Below are positions 26,193 through 35,689 of a DNA stretch of 64,000 bases, piece after piece. The position numbers were made by a program, and so were the translations under genes. Under the pieces are notes generated by a model, which saw only the letters and a program-made list of their open reading frames with translations, ran no database searches and was not told where the DNA came from. The DNA is from Oceanicaulis sp052055585 (GTDB taxonomy: Bacteria > Pseudomonadota > Alphaproteobacteria > Caulobacterales > Maricaulaceae): positions 806,001 to 870,000 of the forward strand of contig NZ_CP170485.1 of assembly GCF_052055585.1 (NCBI RefSeq). Reading direction: 5' to 3'. How positions within the stretch are numbered: the stretch's first letter is position 1; the number at the start of each line of letters is the position of its first letter.

Positions 26193-28027
26193 TGAAGTTC
26201 CTCCGTCGGTTCTCGCGGCGTGTGCGGGTCAGTGATGACCGTCGCGCAACGCCGCCTGCGCCGGTGGAGAGCGCTCCGGCGCGCGCCATGCAGCGCCTGC
26301 GTATCGAGAACCGGTCCAACAAGGCGGGCCGTCGCCGTTCGCGCCTGAGCGTCATCGGCCTGGTGCTCAGCGTCGGCTTTGTGGTTTCTGCTGGCCGCGC
26401 GGTGCAGGTCGCCGCCTTTGGAGCGTTCGCCGATGATGAGGCTGAGACCGTCATCGCTGAAGCCGCGCCGGTGCGTCGCGCGTCGATCCTGGACCGCGAT
26501 GGCGAAATTCTCGCCGCGACCCTCGATTTCCACTCGGTCTACGCGGACCCGCTCTATGTCTGGGACGCCGAGGAAGTCGCCCGGCAACTGGCGACCGTCC
26601 TGACCGATATCGATGTGGAGCGGCTGACCCGTCGCCTGTCGTCCAATTCGCGCTATGTGCCGATCGCGGACGGGCTGAGCCCGCGCGTGCGTCAGGCGAT
26701 CCACCTCTTGGGCCTGCCGGGCATCTTCTTTGAGGTCGAGCCGGGCCGCATCTATCCCAAGCAACGCGTCGCCGCCCATCTTGTCGGTTATGTGGATGGC
26801 CAGATGCACGGCGCCGCGGGGGCTGAATACGCGTTTGACGCCGAGCTGGCTGAAGGCGGCCGTCCCGTCACCCTGTCCATCGACCTGACCGCGCAATACC
26901 GGGTGGAAAGCGTGCTGCGTGAACGCATGGCCGCACACCAGGCGGCGGGCGCCTCCGCCGTGCTGATGCGCGTCGGCACTGGCGAGATCATCGCCATGGC
27001 GTCGTTGCCCGATTACGACCCCAACCGCTTCGCAGAGGCGACGGCGCCGGGCTCTGACATTGATCCGCTTTTCAATCAGCCGGTGAACGGCGTGTATGAA
27101 CTGGGTTCGGTCTTCAAGCCGCTGGCGCTGGCTGCCGGTCTGGAAGCGGGCAGCGTGCACATGGATGACGTCTTTGACGCCTCCACGCCTGTGCGCATCG
27201 GCGGACATGTCATCCGCGATTATCGCGGTGAGAACCGGCCGCTGACCGCGCGGGAAATGGTGCTTTACTCCTCCAATATCGCCGCGTCTCGCATGGCCGA
27301 TACAATCGGTGCGGATGATCTGACCGGCTTTTATTCTGATCTGCGCCTCTTTGAAGCGCCGCCCATCGAGCTTGCCGGCGCGGCGTCGCCGAACCTGCCG
27401 CGTCGCTGGGGGCGGATCCAGACGATGACCGCGTCTTACGGGCATGGTTTTCAGGTGAGTCCGCTGGCGCTGGCGTCCGCCTATGCCGCGCTCGCCAATG
27501 GCGGCGTTTACACCCCGCCAACCTTGCGCCCCGTCGCCCCTGGCGAAACCGTCGCGGGCGTGCCCGTGATGAGCCCGAATGTGGCGGCGCAGGTGTTGGG
27601 TGTGATGCGCGAATATGTGGCGCGATCCCAGACGGGATCGGCGGATGTGGACGGGCTGGCGGTGGCGGGCAAGACCGGCACGGCGGAACGGGTGATCAAT
27701 GGCGCGTATGTTGAGGGCAACACCTTCAACACCTTTGTCGCCATATTTCCGTTCGATGATCCGCAATATGTGCTGACCGTGTCGATGGACCGGCCTCACC
27801 CGACCGCTGAAACCCACGGGTTCTCGACTGCAGGCTGGACGTCCATGCCGGCGGCGGGCGAAATCATCCGCTCTCTGGCCGGTGTGCTGGACATTGACCG
27901 ACATGACGCCGACCCTGAGGCGCAAGTCTCAGTGGTTGCTGAACTGTTTGCTCCCCGCCCGCGGCTCGTGGCTCCGTCCGAAGAGCCGGTCGCGCTGGAA
28001 GACGCCGTATCCGAGGACCCGCAATGA
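26192..28027 (+). CDS. ftsI: Peptidoglycan transpeptidase FtsI (PBP3)
   Basis: A 611-residue class B penicillin-binding protein. A basic cytoplasmic N-terminus and one membrane helix (about 50-72) precede the dimerisation domain (RASILDRDGEILA) and the transpeptidase domain with SxxK in GSVFKPLAL (near 305), SSN in YSSNIAAS (near 361) and KTGTAE (near 492). It cross-links septal peptidoglycan. I chose the ATG at 26192, which overlaps the ftsL stop; a TTG at 26189 is in frame. It overlaps murE by 4 bases. Confidence 0.96.
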   Translation: MKFLRRFSRRVRVSDDRRATPPAPVESAPARAMQRLRIENRSNKAGRRRSRLSVIGLVLSVGFVVSAGRAVQVAAFGAFADDEAETVIAEAAPVRRASILDRDGEILAATLDFHSVYADPLYVWDAEEVARQLATVLTDIDVERLTRRLSSNSRYVPIADGLSPRVRQAIHLLGLPGIFFEVEPGRIYPKQRVAAHLVGYVDGQMHGAAGAEYAFDAELAEGGRPVTLSIDLTAQYRVESVLRERMAAHQAAGASAVLMRVGTGEIIAMASLPDYDPNRFAEATAPGSDIDPLFNQPVNGVYELGSVFKPLALAAGLEAGSVHMDDVFDASTPVRIGGHVIRDYRGENRPLTAREMVLYSSNIAASRMADTIGADDLTGFYSDLRLFEAPPIELAGAASPNLPRRWGRIQTMTASYGHGFQVSPLALASAYAALANGGVYTPPTLRPVAPGETVAGVPVMSPNVAAQVLGVMREYVARSQTGSADVDGLAVAGKTGTAERVINGAYVEGNTFNTFVAIFPFDDPQYVLTVSMDRPHPTAETHGFSTAGWTSMPAAGEIIRSLAGVLDIDRHDADPEAQVSVVAELFAPRPRLVAPSEEPVALEDAVSEDPQ

Positions 28028-29481
28028 TCCGTTCTCTTGCTGACCTTCTGCCCGAGACGCTGAGCGCGCCCCAGGGGGCTGAGGGCGTGGAAGTGACGGG
28101 CCTTGCCCTTGATAGTCGCAAGGTGAAGCCCGGCGATCTGTTCGCGGCCCTGGCGGGCGTGAAAGTGGACGGGACGCAATTCATCCCCATGGCGATCGAG
28201 AAGGGCGCGGTTTGTGTCCTGGCTCCCACGGGCACGACAGCGTCTGTCCCGGTGATCGAGGCCGAGGACCCGGCTGAAGCCCTGTCAGCCATCGCTGCGA
28301 ACTTCTATCCGCGCCAACCCGCCACCATTGCTGCGATCACGGGCACCAACGGAAAAAGCTCGACGGTCGAGTTCCTGCGCCAGATCTGGGCGAAGGCCGG
28401 GATCGAGGCGGCGGCCCTGGGCACGCTGGGGGTCACCCGCTCCTCGGGTCGCACCGATGTGGGCTACACCACGCCAGACGCCATCGCGCTTCATCAGAGC
28501 CTCGACAAGCTGACCGAGGAAGGCGTGACCCATCTGGCGATGGAAGCCTCCTCTCACGGGCTCAAGCAGCGCCGCATGGACGGGGTGCGCCTGTCCCTGG
28601 TGGGGTTCACCAACCTTACGCAGGATCATCTCGACTACCATCCTGATTTTGAAGACTATTTCGCCTCCAAAATGCGACTGTTCTCTGCGCTTGCCCCGAT
28701 GGGGACGCCGGCCGTCATCAACATGGATTCAGACTGGTCCCAGCGTGTGGCGCAGGCCGCGCAATCCGCGGGGCTCAGCCCGATCGAGATCGGCTGGCGC
28801 GGTCGGGATCTGACCGTGCACGAAATCACCCCGCACCCGGCAAGCCAGATGGTGCGCTTCTGCTGGAAGGGTGAGGAGCACGAGGTTGACCTGCCGCTGA
28901 TCGGCGAGTTTCAGGCGGCCAATGCGCTGGGCGCCGCCGCCATGGCCATTGCCAGCGGCGTCGCGCCCGATCAGGCGTTCGACGCCATGAGCCAGCTGGC
29001 CGGCGTCGCGGGGCGTTTGCAGACGGTGGGCGCGACGAAAGCGGGCGCTCCGATCCTGCTCGATTACGCCCACACCCCTGATGGGCTCGACAAGCTGTTG
29101 CGCGCGGCGCGCCCGCATACCCAAGGCCGGATCATTCTGGTGTTCGGTGCGGGCGGGGATCGTGACCCGACCAAGCGCGCGCCCATGGGCGAGATTGCGG
29201 CGCGTCTGTCAGACATCGCCATCGTCACCGATGATAATCCGCGCAGCGAAGATCCGGCCAGCATCCGCAAGACCATTATGGCGGCCTGTCCGGGAGCTCG
29301 GGAAATCGGTGATCGCGAAGCGGCGATCCGTGCGGGCATCGAGATGCTTGAAGCGGGCGATGTGCTGCTGGTGGCGGGCAAGGGGCATGAGACCGGCCAG
29401 ATTCTGGCTGACCGCGTCATTCCCTTTGACGAAACCGAGATCGTCACCCGCATCCTCAAGGAGCTGGGGGGCGAGGCATGA
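28024..29481 (+). CDS. murE: UDP-MurNAc-tripeptide synthetase (meso-DAP adding)
   Basis: A 485-residue Mur ligase. The ATP loop ITGTNGKSS lies near residue 108, the central NLTQDHLDYH near 200, and the diaminopimelate-selecting DNPR motif near 405 (TDDNPRSEDP). The DNPR motif says meso-DAP, as expected for a Gram-negative. It adds the third residue of the stem peptide in the cytoplasm. It overlaps both ftsI and murF by 4 bases. Confidence 0.97.
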   Translation: MIRSLADLLPETLSAPQGAEGVEVTGLALDSRKVKPGDLFAALAGVKVDGTQFIPMAIEKGAVCVLAPTGTTASVPVIEAEDPAEALSAIAANFYPRQPATIAAITGTNGKSSTVEFLRQIWAKAGIEAAALGTLGVTRSSGRTDVGYTTPDAIALHQSLDKLTEEGVTHLAMEASSHGLKQRRMDGVRLSLVGFTNLTQDHLDYHPDFEDYFASKMRLFSALAPMGTPAVINMDSDWSQRVAQAAQSAGLSPIEIGWRGRDLTVHEITPHPASQMVRFCWKGEEHEVDLPLIGEFQAANALGAAAMAIASGVAPDQAFDAMSQLAGVAGRLQTVGATKAGAPILLDYAHTPDGLDKLLRAARPHTQGRIILVFGAGGDRDPTKRAPMGEIAARLSDIAIVTDDNPRSEDPASIRKTIMAACPGAREIGDREAAIRAGIEMLEAGDVLLVAGKGHETGQILADRVIPFDETEIVTRILKELGGEA

Positions 29482-30881
29482 GCGAACCGCTCTGGACCGC
29501 AAAAGACGCGGCGGAGGCGTCACAGGGGCGTCTGACCGAAGGCGGTTGGGCCGCCACGGGCGTTTCCATCGACACGCGCACGCTGCAGCCGGGTGATCTG
29601 TTTGTCGCCCTGACGGCGCAACGCGACGGGCATGACTTCGCCCAGGCTGCGCTCGACAAGGGCGCCGCGGCGGTTCTGGTGTCCAATCCTGAAGTCTGTA
29701 CAGGCCCGCGCCTTGTCGTTGATGACGTGCTCGACGGTCTGATCCGTCTGGGGGAGGGCGCGCGCCGTCGTTCGGACGCGATCCGGGTCGGGGTGACCGG
29801 CTCGGTCGGCAAGACCAGTGTGAAAGAGGCGCTGGCGGCGGTCTTCCGCAAGGCGGGGCCCGCCCATTGGTCTGAAAAGAGCTACAACAATCATTGGGGC
29901 GTGCCGCTGACTTTGGCGCGCATGCCGCAGGCGACCCGCCATGCCGTCTTCGAGATGGGCATGAACCATAAGGGCGAAATCGCCGAGCTGACGCGCATGG
30001 TGCGTCCGCATGTGGCGATGATCACCAAGATTGCTCCCGCCCATCTTGAAAATCTGGGCTCTATGGAAGGCATTGCCGGCGCCAAGGCCGAGATTTTTGA
30101 AGGGCTTGAGGCGGATGGCGTTGCGGTCATTCCGGCGGATGACGAGTTCGCGCCGCGCCTGATGCAGGTGGTGCAAAGCTCGGGCGCCGGATTCATGCTC
30201 GATTTCGGACTTACTCCGGGCGCCGCGGTGCGCATCCTGTCCTATGACGAGGGACCGGATGGAGGCGTGGGCCGCATGGATGTGATGGGCAAGCCGATGG
30301 ATTTCCGCCTGCGCCTTCCCGGCGCACACCAGGCGGTGAATGCTGCAGGCGTGGTTGCGGCGGCTCTGGGCGCCGGCGTTGAACCGGATCTGGCGCTTGA
30401 TGCGCTGTCCGAACTCAAACCCACGGCCGGCCGGGGCGTCACCTTCTACGCCCAGGTCGCCAAGGGGCGGGTCATCGAAGTGGTCGATGAAAGCTATAAC
30501 GCCAACCCGGCCTCCATGCGGGCGGCCTTTGGCGCGCTCAAACTCAGAAAGCCGCAGGGGCAGGGCCGCAAGCTCGCTGTCATCGGTGAAATGCTGGAGC
30601 TGGGGCCCGATAGCCGCGCCCTGCACGCCGCTCTCGCCGAACCGCTGGTTGAAGCGGGCGTGGATCATGTGATCGGGGTGGGCGAAGGCGCTCGGGCGCT
30701 GATGGATGCGCTGCCGACCGATCTGCGGGCCGCCTGGTGCGAGCGTGCAGATACTGCCGTTGAAACGCTCACCGAACTGGCGCGGGATGGCGATGTGGTC
30801 CTTGTTAAGGGATCAAACGCTTCTGGCGTTCATAAACTTGTGTCATCGCTGCGCGACAAAGCCAAACCTGCCTCCGCCTGA
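29478..30881 (+). CDS. murF: UDP-MurNAc-tripeptide:D-Ala-D-Ala ligase
   Basis: A 467-residue Mur ligase with the ATP loop VTGSVGKTSVKEAL near residue 112, YNNHWGVPLTLARM, FEMGMNHKGEI, and the C-terminal VVDESYNANPASM characteristic of MurF. It adds D-Ala-D-Ala, made by the Ddl encoded further down the cluster. The start overlaps murE by 4 bases; mraY begins 15 bases later. Confidence 0.97.
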   Translation: MSEPLWTAKDAAEASQGRLTEGGWAATGVSIDTRTLQPGDLFVALTAQRDGHDFAQAALDKGAAAVLVSNPEVCTGPRLVVDDVLDGLIRLGEGARRRSDAIRVGVTGSVGKTSVKEALAAVFRKAGPAHWSEKSYNNHWGVPLTLARMPQATRHAVFEMGMNHKGEIAELTRMVRPHVAMITKIAPAHLENLGSMEGIAGAKAEIFEGLEADGVAVIPADDEFAPRLMQVVQSSGAGFMLDFGLTPGAAVRILSYDEGPDGGVGRMDVMGKPMDFRLRLPGAHQAVNAAGVVAAALGAGVEPDLALDALSELKPTAGRGVTFYAQVAKGRVIEVVDESYNANPASMRAAFGALKLRKPQGQGRKLAVIGEMLELGPDSRALHAALAEPLVEAGVDHVIGVGEGARALMDALPTDLRAAWCERADTAVETLTELARDGDVVLVKGSNASGVHKLVSSLRDKAKPASA

Positions 30882-30896
30882 AGGGCCTGACCAAAC

Positions 30897-31997
30897 ATGC
30901 TTTATCTTCTGCTGTCTCCGTTCGCAGACCAGTTCCAGGCCCTTAACCTGATCAATTATCTAACGTTTCGGACCGGGGCGGCGATGATGACCGCCTTCAT
31001 TCTGGCGCTCGCGATCGGCAATCCCTTCATCGGTTGGCTGCGCACCAAGGGCTCCCAGCCGATTCGCACGGACGGGCCGGAAAGCCATATCATCGCCAAG
31101 GCGGGCACCCCCACCATGGGCGGGTTCATCATTCTGGCGGGCATTCTGGCGGGGACCCTGATCTGGGCCGATATCACCAATCCCTATCTGTGGGTGGTGA
31201 TTTTCGTGACAGCCGGATTTGGCGGCATCGGCTTCATCGATGACTGGCGCAAGGTCACCAAGAAATCCACCGAAGGCCTGTCCGGCAAGGGCAAGCTGAT
31301 CCTGCAATTCGCCATCGCAGCGGTGGCGGTCGTGGCGATGGTCTATCTGCTCGATACCGCGCCGGATACGCCGGAGAATTTCGCGACTTCGGTGGCGGTG
31401 CCCTTCTTCAAGGATCTGATGGTCCCGCTCAGCTTCGCCTTCTACCTCTTCGGCATGGTGGTGATCGTGGGCGCGTCCAATGCGGTGAACCTCACCGATG
31501 GTCTCGACGGCCTTGCTATCGTGCCGGTGATGATCGCGGCGGGCAGTTTCGGCTTCATCGCCTATTTCGTCGGCTCTTCGGTCTATTCTGAATACCTGTT
31601 CCTGAACTTCACGCCGGGTACGGGTGAGCTTGCCGTGATCTGCGGCGCGATGATCGGCGCGGGTCTGGGCTTTCTCTGGTACAACGCCCCGCCCGCCATG
31701 GTGTTCATGGGCGATACCGGGTCTCTGTCTTTGGGCGGCGCGCTGGGGACCATCGCGGTCGCTGTGAAGCACGAGATCGTTCTGGTGATTATCGGCGGCC
31801 TCTTCGTGCTCGAGGCGGTGTCGGTGATGGTTCAGGTGGCCAGTTTCAAACTGACCGGCAAGCGCGTCTTCCGCATGGCGCCGATCCACCACCATTACGA
31901 AAAGCTGGGCTGGGCGGAATCCACCATCGTGGTGCGGTTCTGGATCATCGCCTTCGTGCTGGCCCTGATTGGCCTGTCGACCCTGAAACTGCGCTAG
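30897..31997 (+). CDS. mraY: Phospho-MurNAc-pentapeptide transferase (lipid I synthase)
   Basis: A 366-residue membrane enzyme with about ten helices. The catalytic stretches are GFIDDWRK (near 115), NAVNLTDGLDGLA (near 197), MGDTGSLSLGG and the loop RMAPIHHHYEKLGW (near 325). It joins phospho-MurNAc-pentapeptide to undecaprenyl phosphate. In most dcw clusters murD follows; here only 53 bases separate it from ftsW. Confidence 0.97.
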   Translation: MLYLLLSPFADQFQALNLINYLTFRTGAAMMTAFILALAIGNPFIGWLRTKGSQPIRTDGPESHIIAKAGTPTMGGFIILAGILAGTLIWADITNPYLWVVIFVTAGFGGIGFIDDWRKVTKKSTEGLSGKGKLILQFAIAAVAVVAMVYLLDTAPDTPENFATSVAVPFFKDLMVPLSFAFYLFGMVVIVGASNAVNLTDGLDGLAIVPVMIAAGSFGFIAYFVGSSVYSEYLFLNFTPGTGELAVICGAMIGAGLGFLWYNAPPAMVFMGDTGSLSLGGALGTIAVAVKHEIVLVIIGGLFVLEAVSVMVQVASFKLTGKRVFRMAPIHHHYEKLGWAESTIVVRFWIIAFVLALIGLSTLKLR

Positions 31998-32050
31998 ACA
32001 CGTCCTGCCGGTCTGAACCGCGCAAGGAGCTATCGAACTAGGAAGAGCCC

Positions 32051-33190
32051 ATGAGCACCCGACGCAAGGCCGGATTGTGGAGCGGACTGGACCGCCCGAT
32101 CCTGGTCATCGTGATCTTTCTGATGACGATCGGGATTGTTCTGGCCTTCGCCGCCAGCCCCGCCGCGGTTGAACGCAGCAGCTGGATCGATGATCCGTTC
32201 TATTACCTGTATCGGCAGCTGGCCTTCATGGGCGCCGGGCTGGTGATCCTGGCGTTTTCCTCGGCCCTGTCATTGACCGGGGTTCGGCGGTTCGCAGGGC
32301 TGACGCTGGTATGCGCGTATGTGGCGTTGATCCTGGTGTTGGTGATTGGTGTGGAAGTCAATGGCTCCACCCGCTGGATTCGTCTCGGACAGTTCTCGCT
32401 GCAGCCTTCTGAATTTCTCAAACCGGCTTTCGTGGTGATCGCCGCCTGGCTGTTTTCCGAGGAAGATCGCGGCGCTCCGGTCTATGGCCGGCTGGTGGCG
32501 TTCGGCCTTTACGGGCTTGGTGCATTCTTGTTGATGCAACAGACTGATTTTGGGCAGACGACGCTTTTGACCTTATTGTTTGGAGCCTTGCTGTGGTCCG
32601 GCGGACTGTCGCTGGCCTGGACGGCGGGGCTGGCGGTTGTGGCTAGCGTGGGCGGTTTTCTGGTCTACAGTAGTGTGCCCTACATCCGTAGCCGCATCGC
32701 CGATTATCTGGGACTGACACAGACGGATGGCCCCACCCAGACCGGTCGCGCCATCGAGGCCATGTCCCATGGCGGCATCTGGGGCGTCGGCCCGGGCGAG
32801 GGGCAAGTCAAGCATCTGCTGCCTGAAGCGCATACCGACTATGTGTTTTCCGTCGCAGCCGAGGAGTACGGGCTGATCGCCTCGCTCGCCATTATCGGTC
32901 TTTATGCGTTGCTGTTTGCGCGCGCATGGATGTTGTGCCTGCGGCTCAATGATCCCTTCGCCCAGCTGGCGACATCGGGGCTTGCCCTGTTGTTCGCACT
33001 GCAGGCGCTTGTGAATATCGGGGTGAATCTCGATATCGCGCCGTCCACGGGCATGACCTTGCCCTTCATCTCTTACGGCGGATCATCCATGCTGGCCTTG
33101 TGTTTCTCCGCTGGCTTGTTGCTGGCGCTGACCCGTCGCCGCCCCGGCGCCTATGCGCCCCGCACCCGCCAGGGAGACTTGCCCGCGTGA
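32051..33190 (+). CDS. ftsW: Septal peptidoglycan glycosyltransferase FtsW
   Basis: A 379-residue SEDS protein with about ten membrane helices. Typical FtsW stretches are FYYLYRQLAFMGAGL, GSTRWIRLGQFSLQPSEFLK, LPEAHTDYVFSVAAEE and GMTLPFISYGGSSM. It polymerises lipid II with FtsI. The start lies 53 bases after mraY with GGAAGAG before it. The stop overlaps the GTG start of murG by 4 bases (GTGA). Confidence 0.96.
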   Translation: MSTRRKAGLWSGLDRPILVIVIFLMTIGIVLAFAASPAAVERSSWIDDPFYYLYRQLAFMGAGLVILAFSSALSLTGVRRFAGLTLVCAYVALILVLVIGVEVNGSTRWIRLGQFSLQPSEFLKPAFVVIAAWLFSEEDRGAPVYGRLVAFGLYGLGAFLLMQQTDFGQTTLLTLLFGALLWSGGLSLAWTAGLAVVASVGGFLVYSSVPYIRSRIADYLGLTQTDGPTQTGRAIEAMSHGGIWGVGPGEGQVKHLLPEAHTDYVFSVAAEEYGLIASLAIIGLYALLFARAWMLCLRLNDPFAQLATSGLALLFALQALVNIGVNLDIAPSTGMTLPFISYGGSSMLALCFSAGLLLALTRRRPGAYAPRTRQGDLPA

Positions 33191-34284
33191 CCCCGAAACG
33201 TCTGCTCATCGCCGCCGGTGGCACTGGCGGCCATATGTTTCCTGCCCGCGCCGCCGCAGATGCGCTGATCGCACGCGGCTGGTCGGTGAAGCTTGTCACC
33301 GATGCGCGCGGCGCGCGCCACGCAACCGACTTTCCAGGCGAACCGGTCAGCGAGGTTGAGGCCTCAAGTCCGTTTTCCAAGAACCCTGTAAAGATGGCCC
33401 AGTCGGTGATGAAGCTGACCCGGGGCGTGTTTCAGGCGCGTCGCATCATGGCCGAGTACCAGCCCCATGTGGTGGCGGGCTTTGGCGGCTATCCGGCGTT
33501 CCCGGTGCTGACTGCAGCCTGGATGTATTCCATTCCCCGCGTCATTCACGAACAGAATGCGGTGCTGGGCCGGGTGAACCGCTTGTTCGCCGGTTCGGTG
33601 GTCAGCGTGGCGTCCGGCTTTGCCCGACTGGACAAACTGCCGTCCGGCGCCGTGCACGCGGTCACCGGCAATCCCGTGCGCGCCCACGTGTTGGCGGCGC
33701 GCGAGGTGGAATACGCTCCGCCGGCGCCGGGGGGTGAAATCCGACTGCTGGTGCTGGGGGGCTCGCTGGGGGCGCGCATTCTGTCGGAAACTGTGCCGCG
33801 GGCCATTGCCGAGCTTCCTGAAGATCTGCGCCTGCGTCTGAAGGTCGTTCAGCAAACGCGCGAGGAAAGCCTCGACAGCGCCCGCCGGATCTACGCCGAC
33901 GCCGGGGTGCAGGCCGAGCTGAGCCCGTTCTTCCGCGATATGGGGCGGCTTTACGCCGAGACCCATCTGGTGATCTCGCGCTCGGGCGCGTCTTCGGTGT
34001 CTGAAATCGCTGCGATTGGTCGTCCCGCCATATTCGTGCCGCTCGCCATCGCTATGGATGATCACCAGACGGCGAACGCTCAGGGTCTGGTCCGGACCGG
34101 GGCTGCGGAGATGATCACGGAAGCGGATTTCACCGTGGATCACCTGCGAGCGCGCCTTGAAACGCTGTTGTCGGACGGCGAAGCTCTGGATGCGCGTGCG
34201 CGCCTGGCCCGGACAGAGGGCCGACCTGACGCTCATGAGCGTCTTGCTGATCTGATTGTACAAGCTGCGGAGCCTAAACTCTGA
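33187..34284 (+). CDS. murG: UDP-GlcNAc:lipid I N-acetylglucosaminyltransferase
   Basis: A 365-residue GT-B enzyme making lipid II at the inner face of the membrane. Marks are the glycine-rich GGTGGHMFPARA near residue 11, HEQNAVLGRVNR near 120, and the donor-site SRSGASSVSEIAAIGRPAIFV near 265. The start is GTG at 33187, overlapping the ftsW stop; the frame is open to 33100 but inside ftsW. The stop overlaps the murC ATG by one base. Confidence 0.96.
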   Translation: MTPKRLLIAAGGTGGHMFPARAAADALIARGWSVKLVTDARGARHATDFPGEPVSEVEASSPFSKNPVKMAQSVMKLTRGVFQARRIMAEYQPHVVAGFGGYPAFPVLTAAWMYSIPRVIHEQNAVLGRVNRLFAGSVVSVASGFARLDKLPSGAVHAVTGNPVRAHVLAAREVEYAPPAPGGEIRLLVLGGSLGARILSETVPRAIAELPEDLRLRLKVVQQTREESLDSARRIYADAGVQAELSPFFRDMGRLYAETHLVISRSGASSVSEIAAIGRPAIFVPLAIAMDDHQTANAQGLVRTGAAEMITEADFTVDHLRARLETLLSDGEALDARARLARTEGRPDAHERLADLIVQAAEPKL

Positions 34285-35687
34285 TGCCGCCCATTGATCT
34301 CGCCGCCTCGGTTGGTCCTGTTCACTTCGTCGGTATTGGCGGCATTGGCATGAGCGGCATCGCCGAAGTCATGCTGACGCTCGGCTACAAGGTCACGGGC
34401 TCTGACATCAAGGACAGCGCCAATGTCCAGCGCCTACGCGAGAAGGGGGCCGTGGTTCATATCGGCCACGCTGCAGAGAATGTGGACGGCGCAGGGGCGC
34501 TCGTCGTCTCGAGCGCGGTCAAGAAGGACAATCCTGAACTGGTCGCCGCGCGCGCCAGGCGCACCCCGGTCGTGCGCCGGGCGGAAATGCTGGCCGAGCT
34601 GATGCGGCTCAAGCATGCGGTGGCGGTGGCGGGCACCCATGGCAAGACCACCACGACTTCGCTGGTCGCCTGCCTGATGGATGCGGCGGGCTTTGACCCA
34701 ACGGTGATCAATGGCGGCATCATTTCCGCCTATGGCTCGAACGCCAAGATCGGCGAGGGCGAGTGGATGGTGGTTGAGGCCGACGAAAGCGACGGGTCCT
34801 TCCTCAAGCTGCGTGGCTCGGTCGGGATCATCACCAATATCGACCCTGAGCATATGGAGCATTACGGCTCGTTCGACGCCCTGCGCGACGCTTTCGCCCA
34901 GTTTGTCGAGAACCTGCCGTTTTACGGATTTGCGGTGCTGTGTATCGACCATCCAGAAGTGCAGGCGCTGGCCGCACGGATCGAGGATCGCCGGGTCATC
35001 ACCTATGGCTTCTCTCCGCAAGCGGATGTGCGCCTATCAAACCTCGTCATGGATGAGACAGGCGGCCATTTCGACCTGACCTTCCAGCCGCGCGGCGCCG
35101 AACCCGTCACCTGGGCGGGGATGAGCCTGCCGATGATGGGTGAGCACAATGTGCTCAACGCGGCGGGCGCTCTGGCGGTGGTTCAGGCGCTTGGCGGCGG
35201 CGAGGAAGAAGCTCGCACGGCGCTCTCGGGCTTCACCGGCGTCAAGCGCCGCTTCACCATCACGGGTCAGGCCAACGGCGTAACCGTGGTGGACGATTAT
35301 GGCCACCACCCGGTCGAGATCAACGCGGTGCTGAAAGCCGCGCGCCAGCGTGTCGGCGCGGGGCGCGTGCATGCGGTCGTCCAACCGCACCGCTATTCGC
35401 GCCTGCATGATCTGTTTGAGGATTTCTGCACCTGCTTCAATGACGCAGACAGCGTCTGGGTGACCCCGGTCTATGCCGCAGGCGAAGCCCCGATCGAGGG
35501 CGCGAGCCAGGAATCCCTGGTGGCGGGCCTTCAGCGCCACGGCCACCGCAATCCGAACGCCACGACGCGCGAAACCCTGCCTGAGGATCTCAAATCGGTC
35601 ATGCAGCCGGGCGATCTGATCGTGTGTCTGGGCGCGGGCGACATCACCGCCTGGGCGGCCGAGCTGCCCGCCCGCCTGGAGGCGTAA
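34284..35687 (+). CDS. murC: UDP-MurNAc:L-alanine ligase
   Basis: A 467-residue Mur ligase. HFVGIGGIGMSGIAEVM near residue 13 is the N-terminal nucleotide-sugar loop, GTHGKTTTTSLVACLMDAAG near 117 the ATP loop, and YGHHPVEINAVL with HAVVQPHRYSRLHDLFEDF mark the C-terminal domain. It adds the first L-Ala. It overlaps murG by one base; murB starts 2 bases later. Confidence 0.97.
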   Translation: MPPIDLAASVGPVHFVGIGGIGMSGIAEVMLTLGYKVTGSDIKDSANVQRLREKGAVVHIGHAAENVDGAGALVVSSAVKKDNPELVAARARRTPVVRRAEMLAELMRLKHAVAVAGTHGKTTTTSLVACLMDAAGFDPTVINGGIISAYGSNAKIGEGEWMVVEADESDGSFLKLRGSVGIITNIDPEHMEHYGSFDALRDAFAQFVENLPFYGFAVLCIDHPEVQALAARIEDRRVITYGFSPQADVRLSNLVMDETGGHFDLTFQPRGAEPVTWAGMSLPMMGEHNVLNAAGALAVVQALGGGEEEARTALSGFTGVKRRFTITGQANGVTVVDDYGHHPVEINAVLKAARQRVGAGRVHAVVQPHRYSRLHDLFEDFCTCFNDADSVWVTPVYAAGEAPIEGASQESLVAGLQRHGHRNPNATTRETLPEDLKSVMQPGDLIVCLGAGDITAWAAELPARLEA

Positions 35688-35689
35688 GC

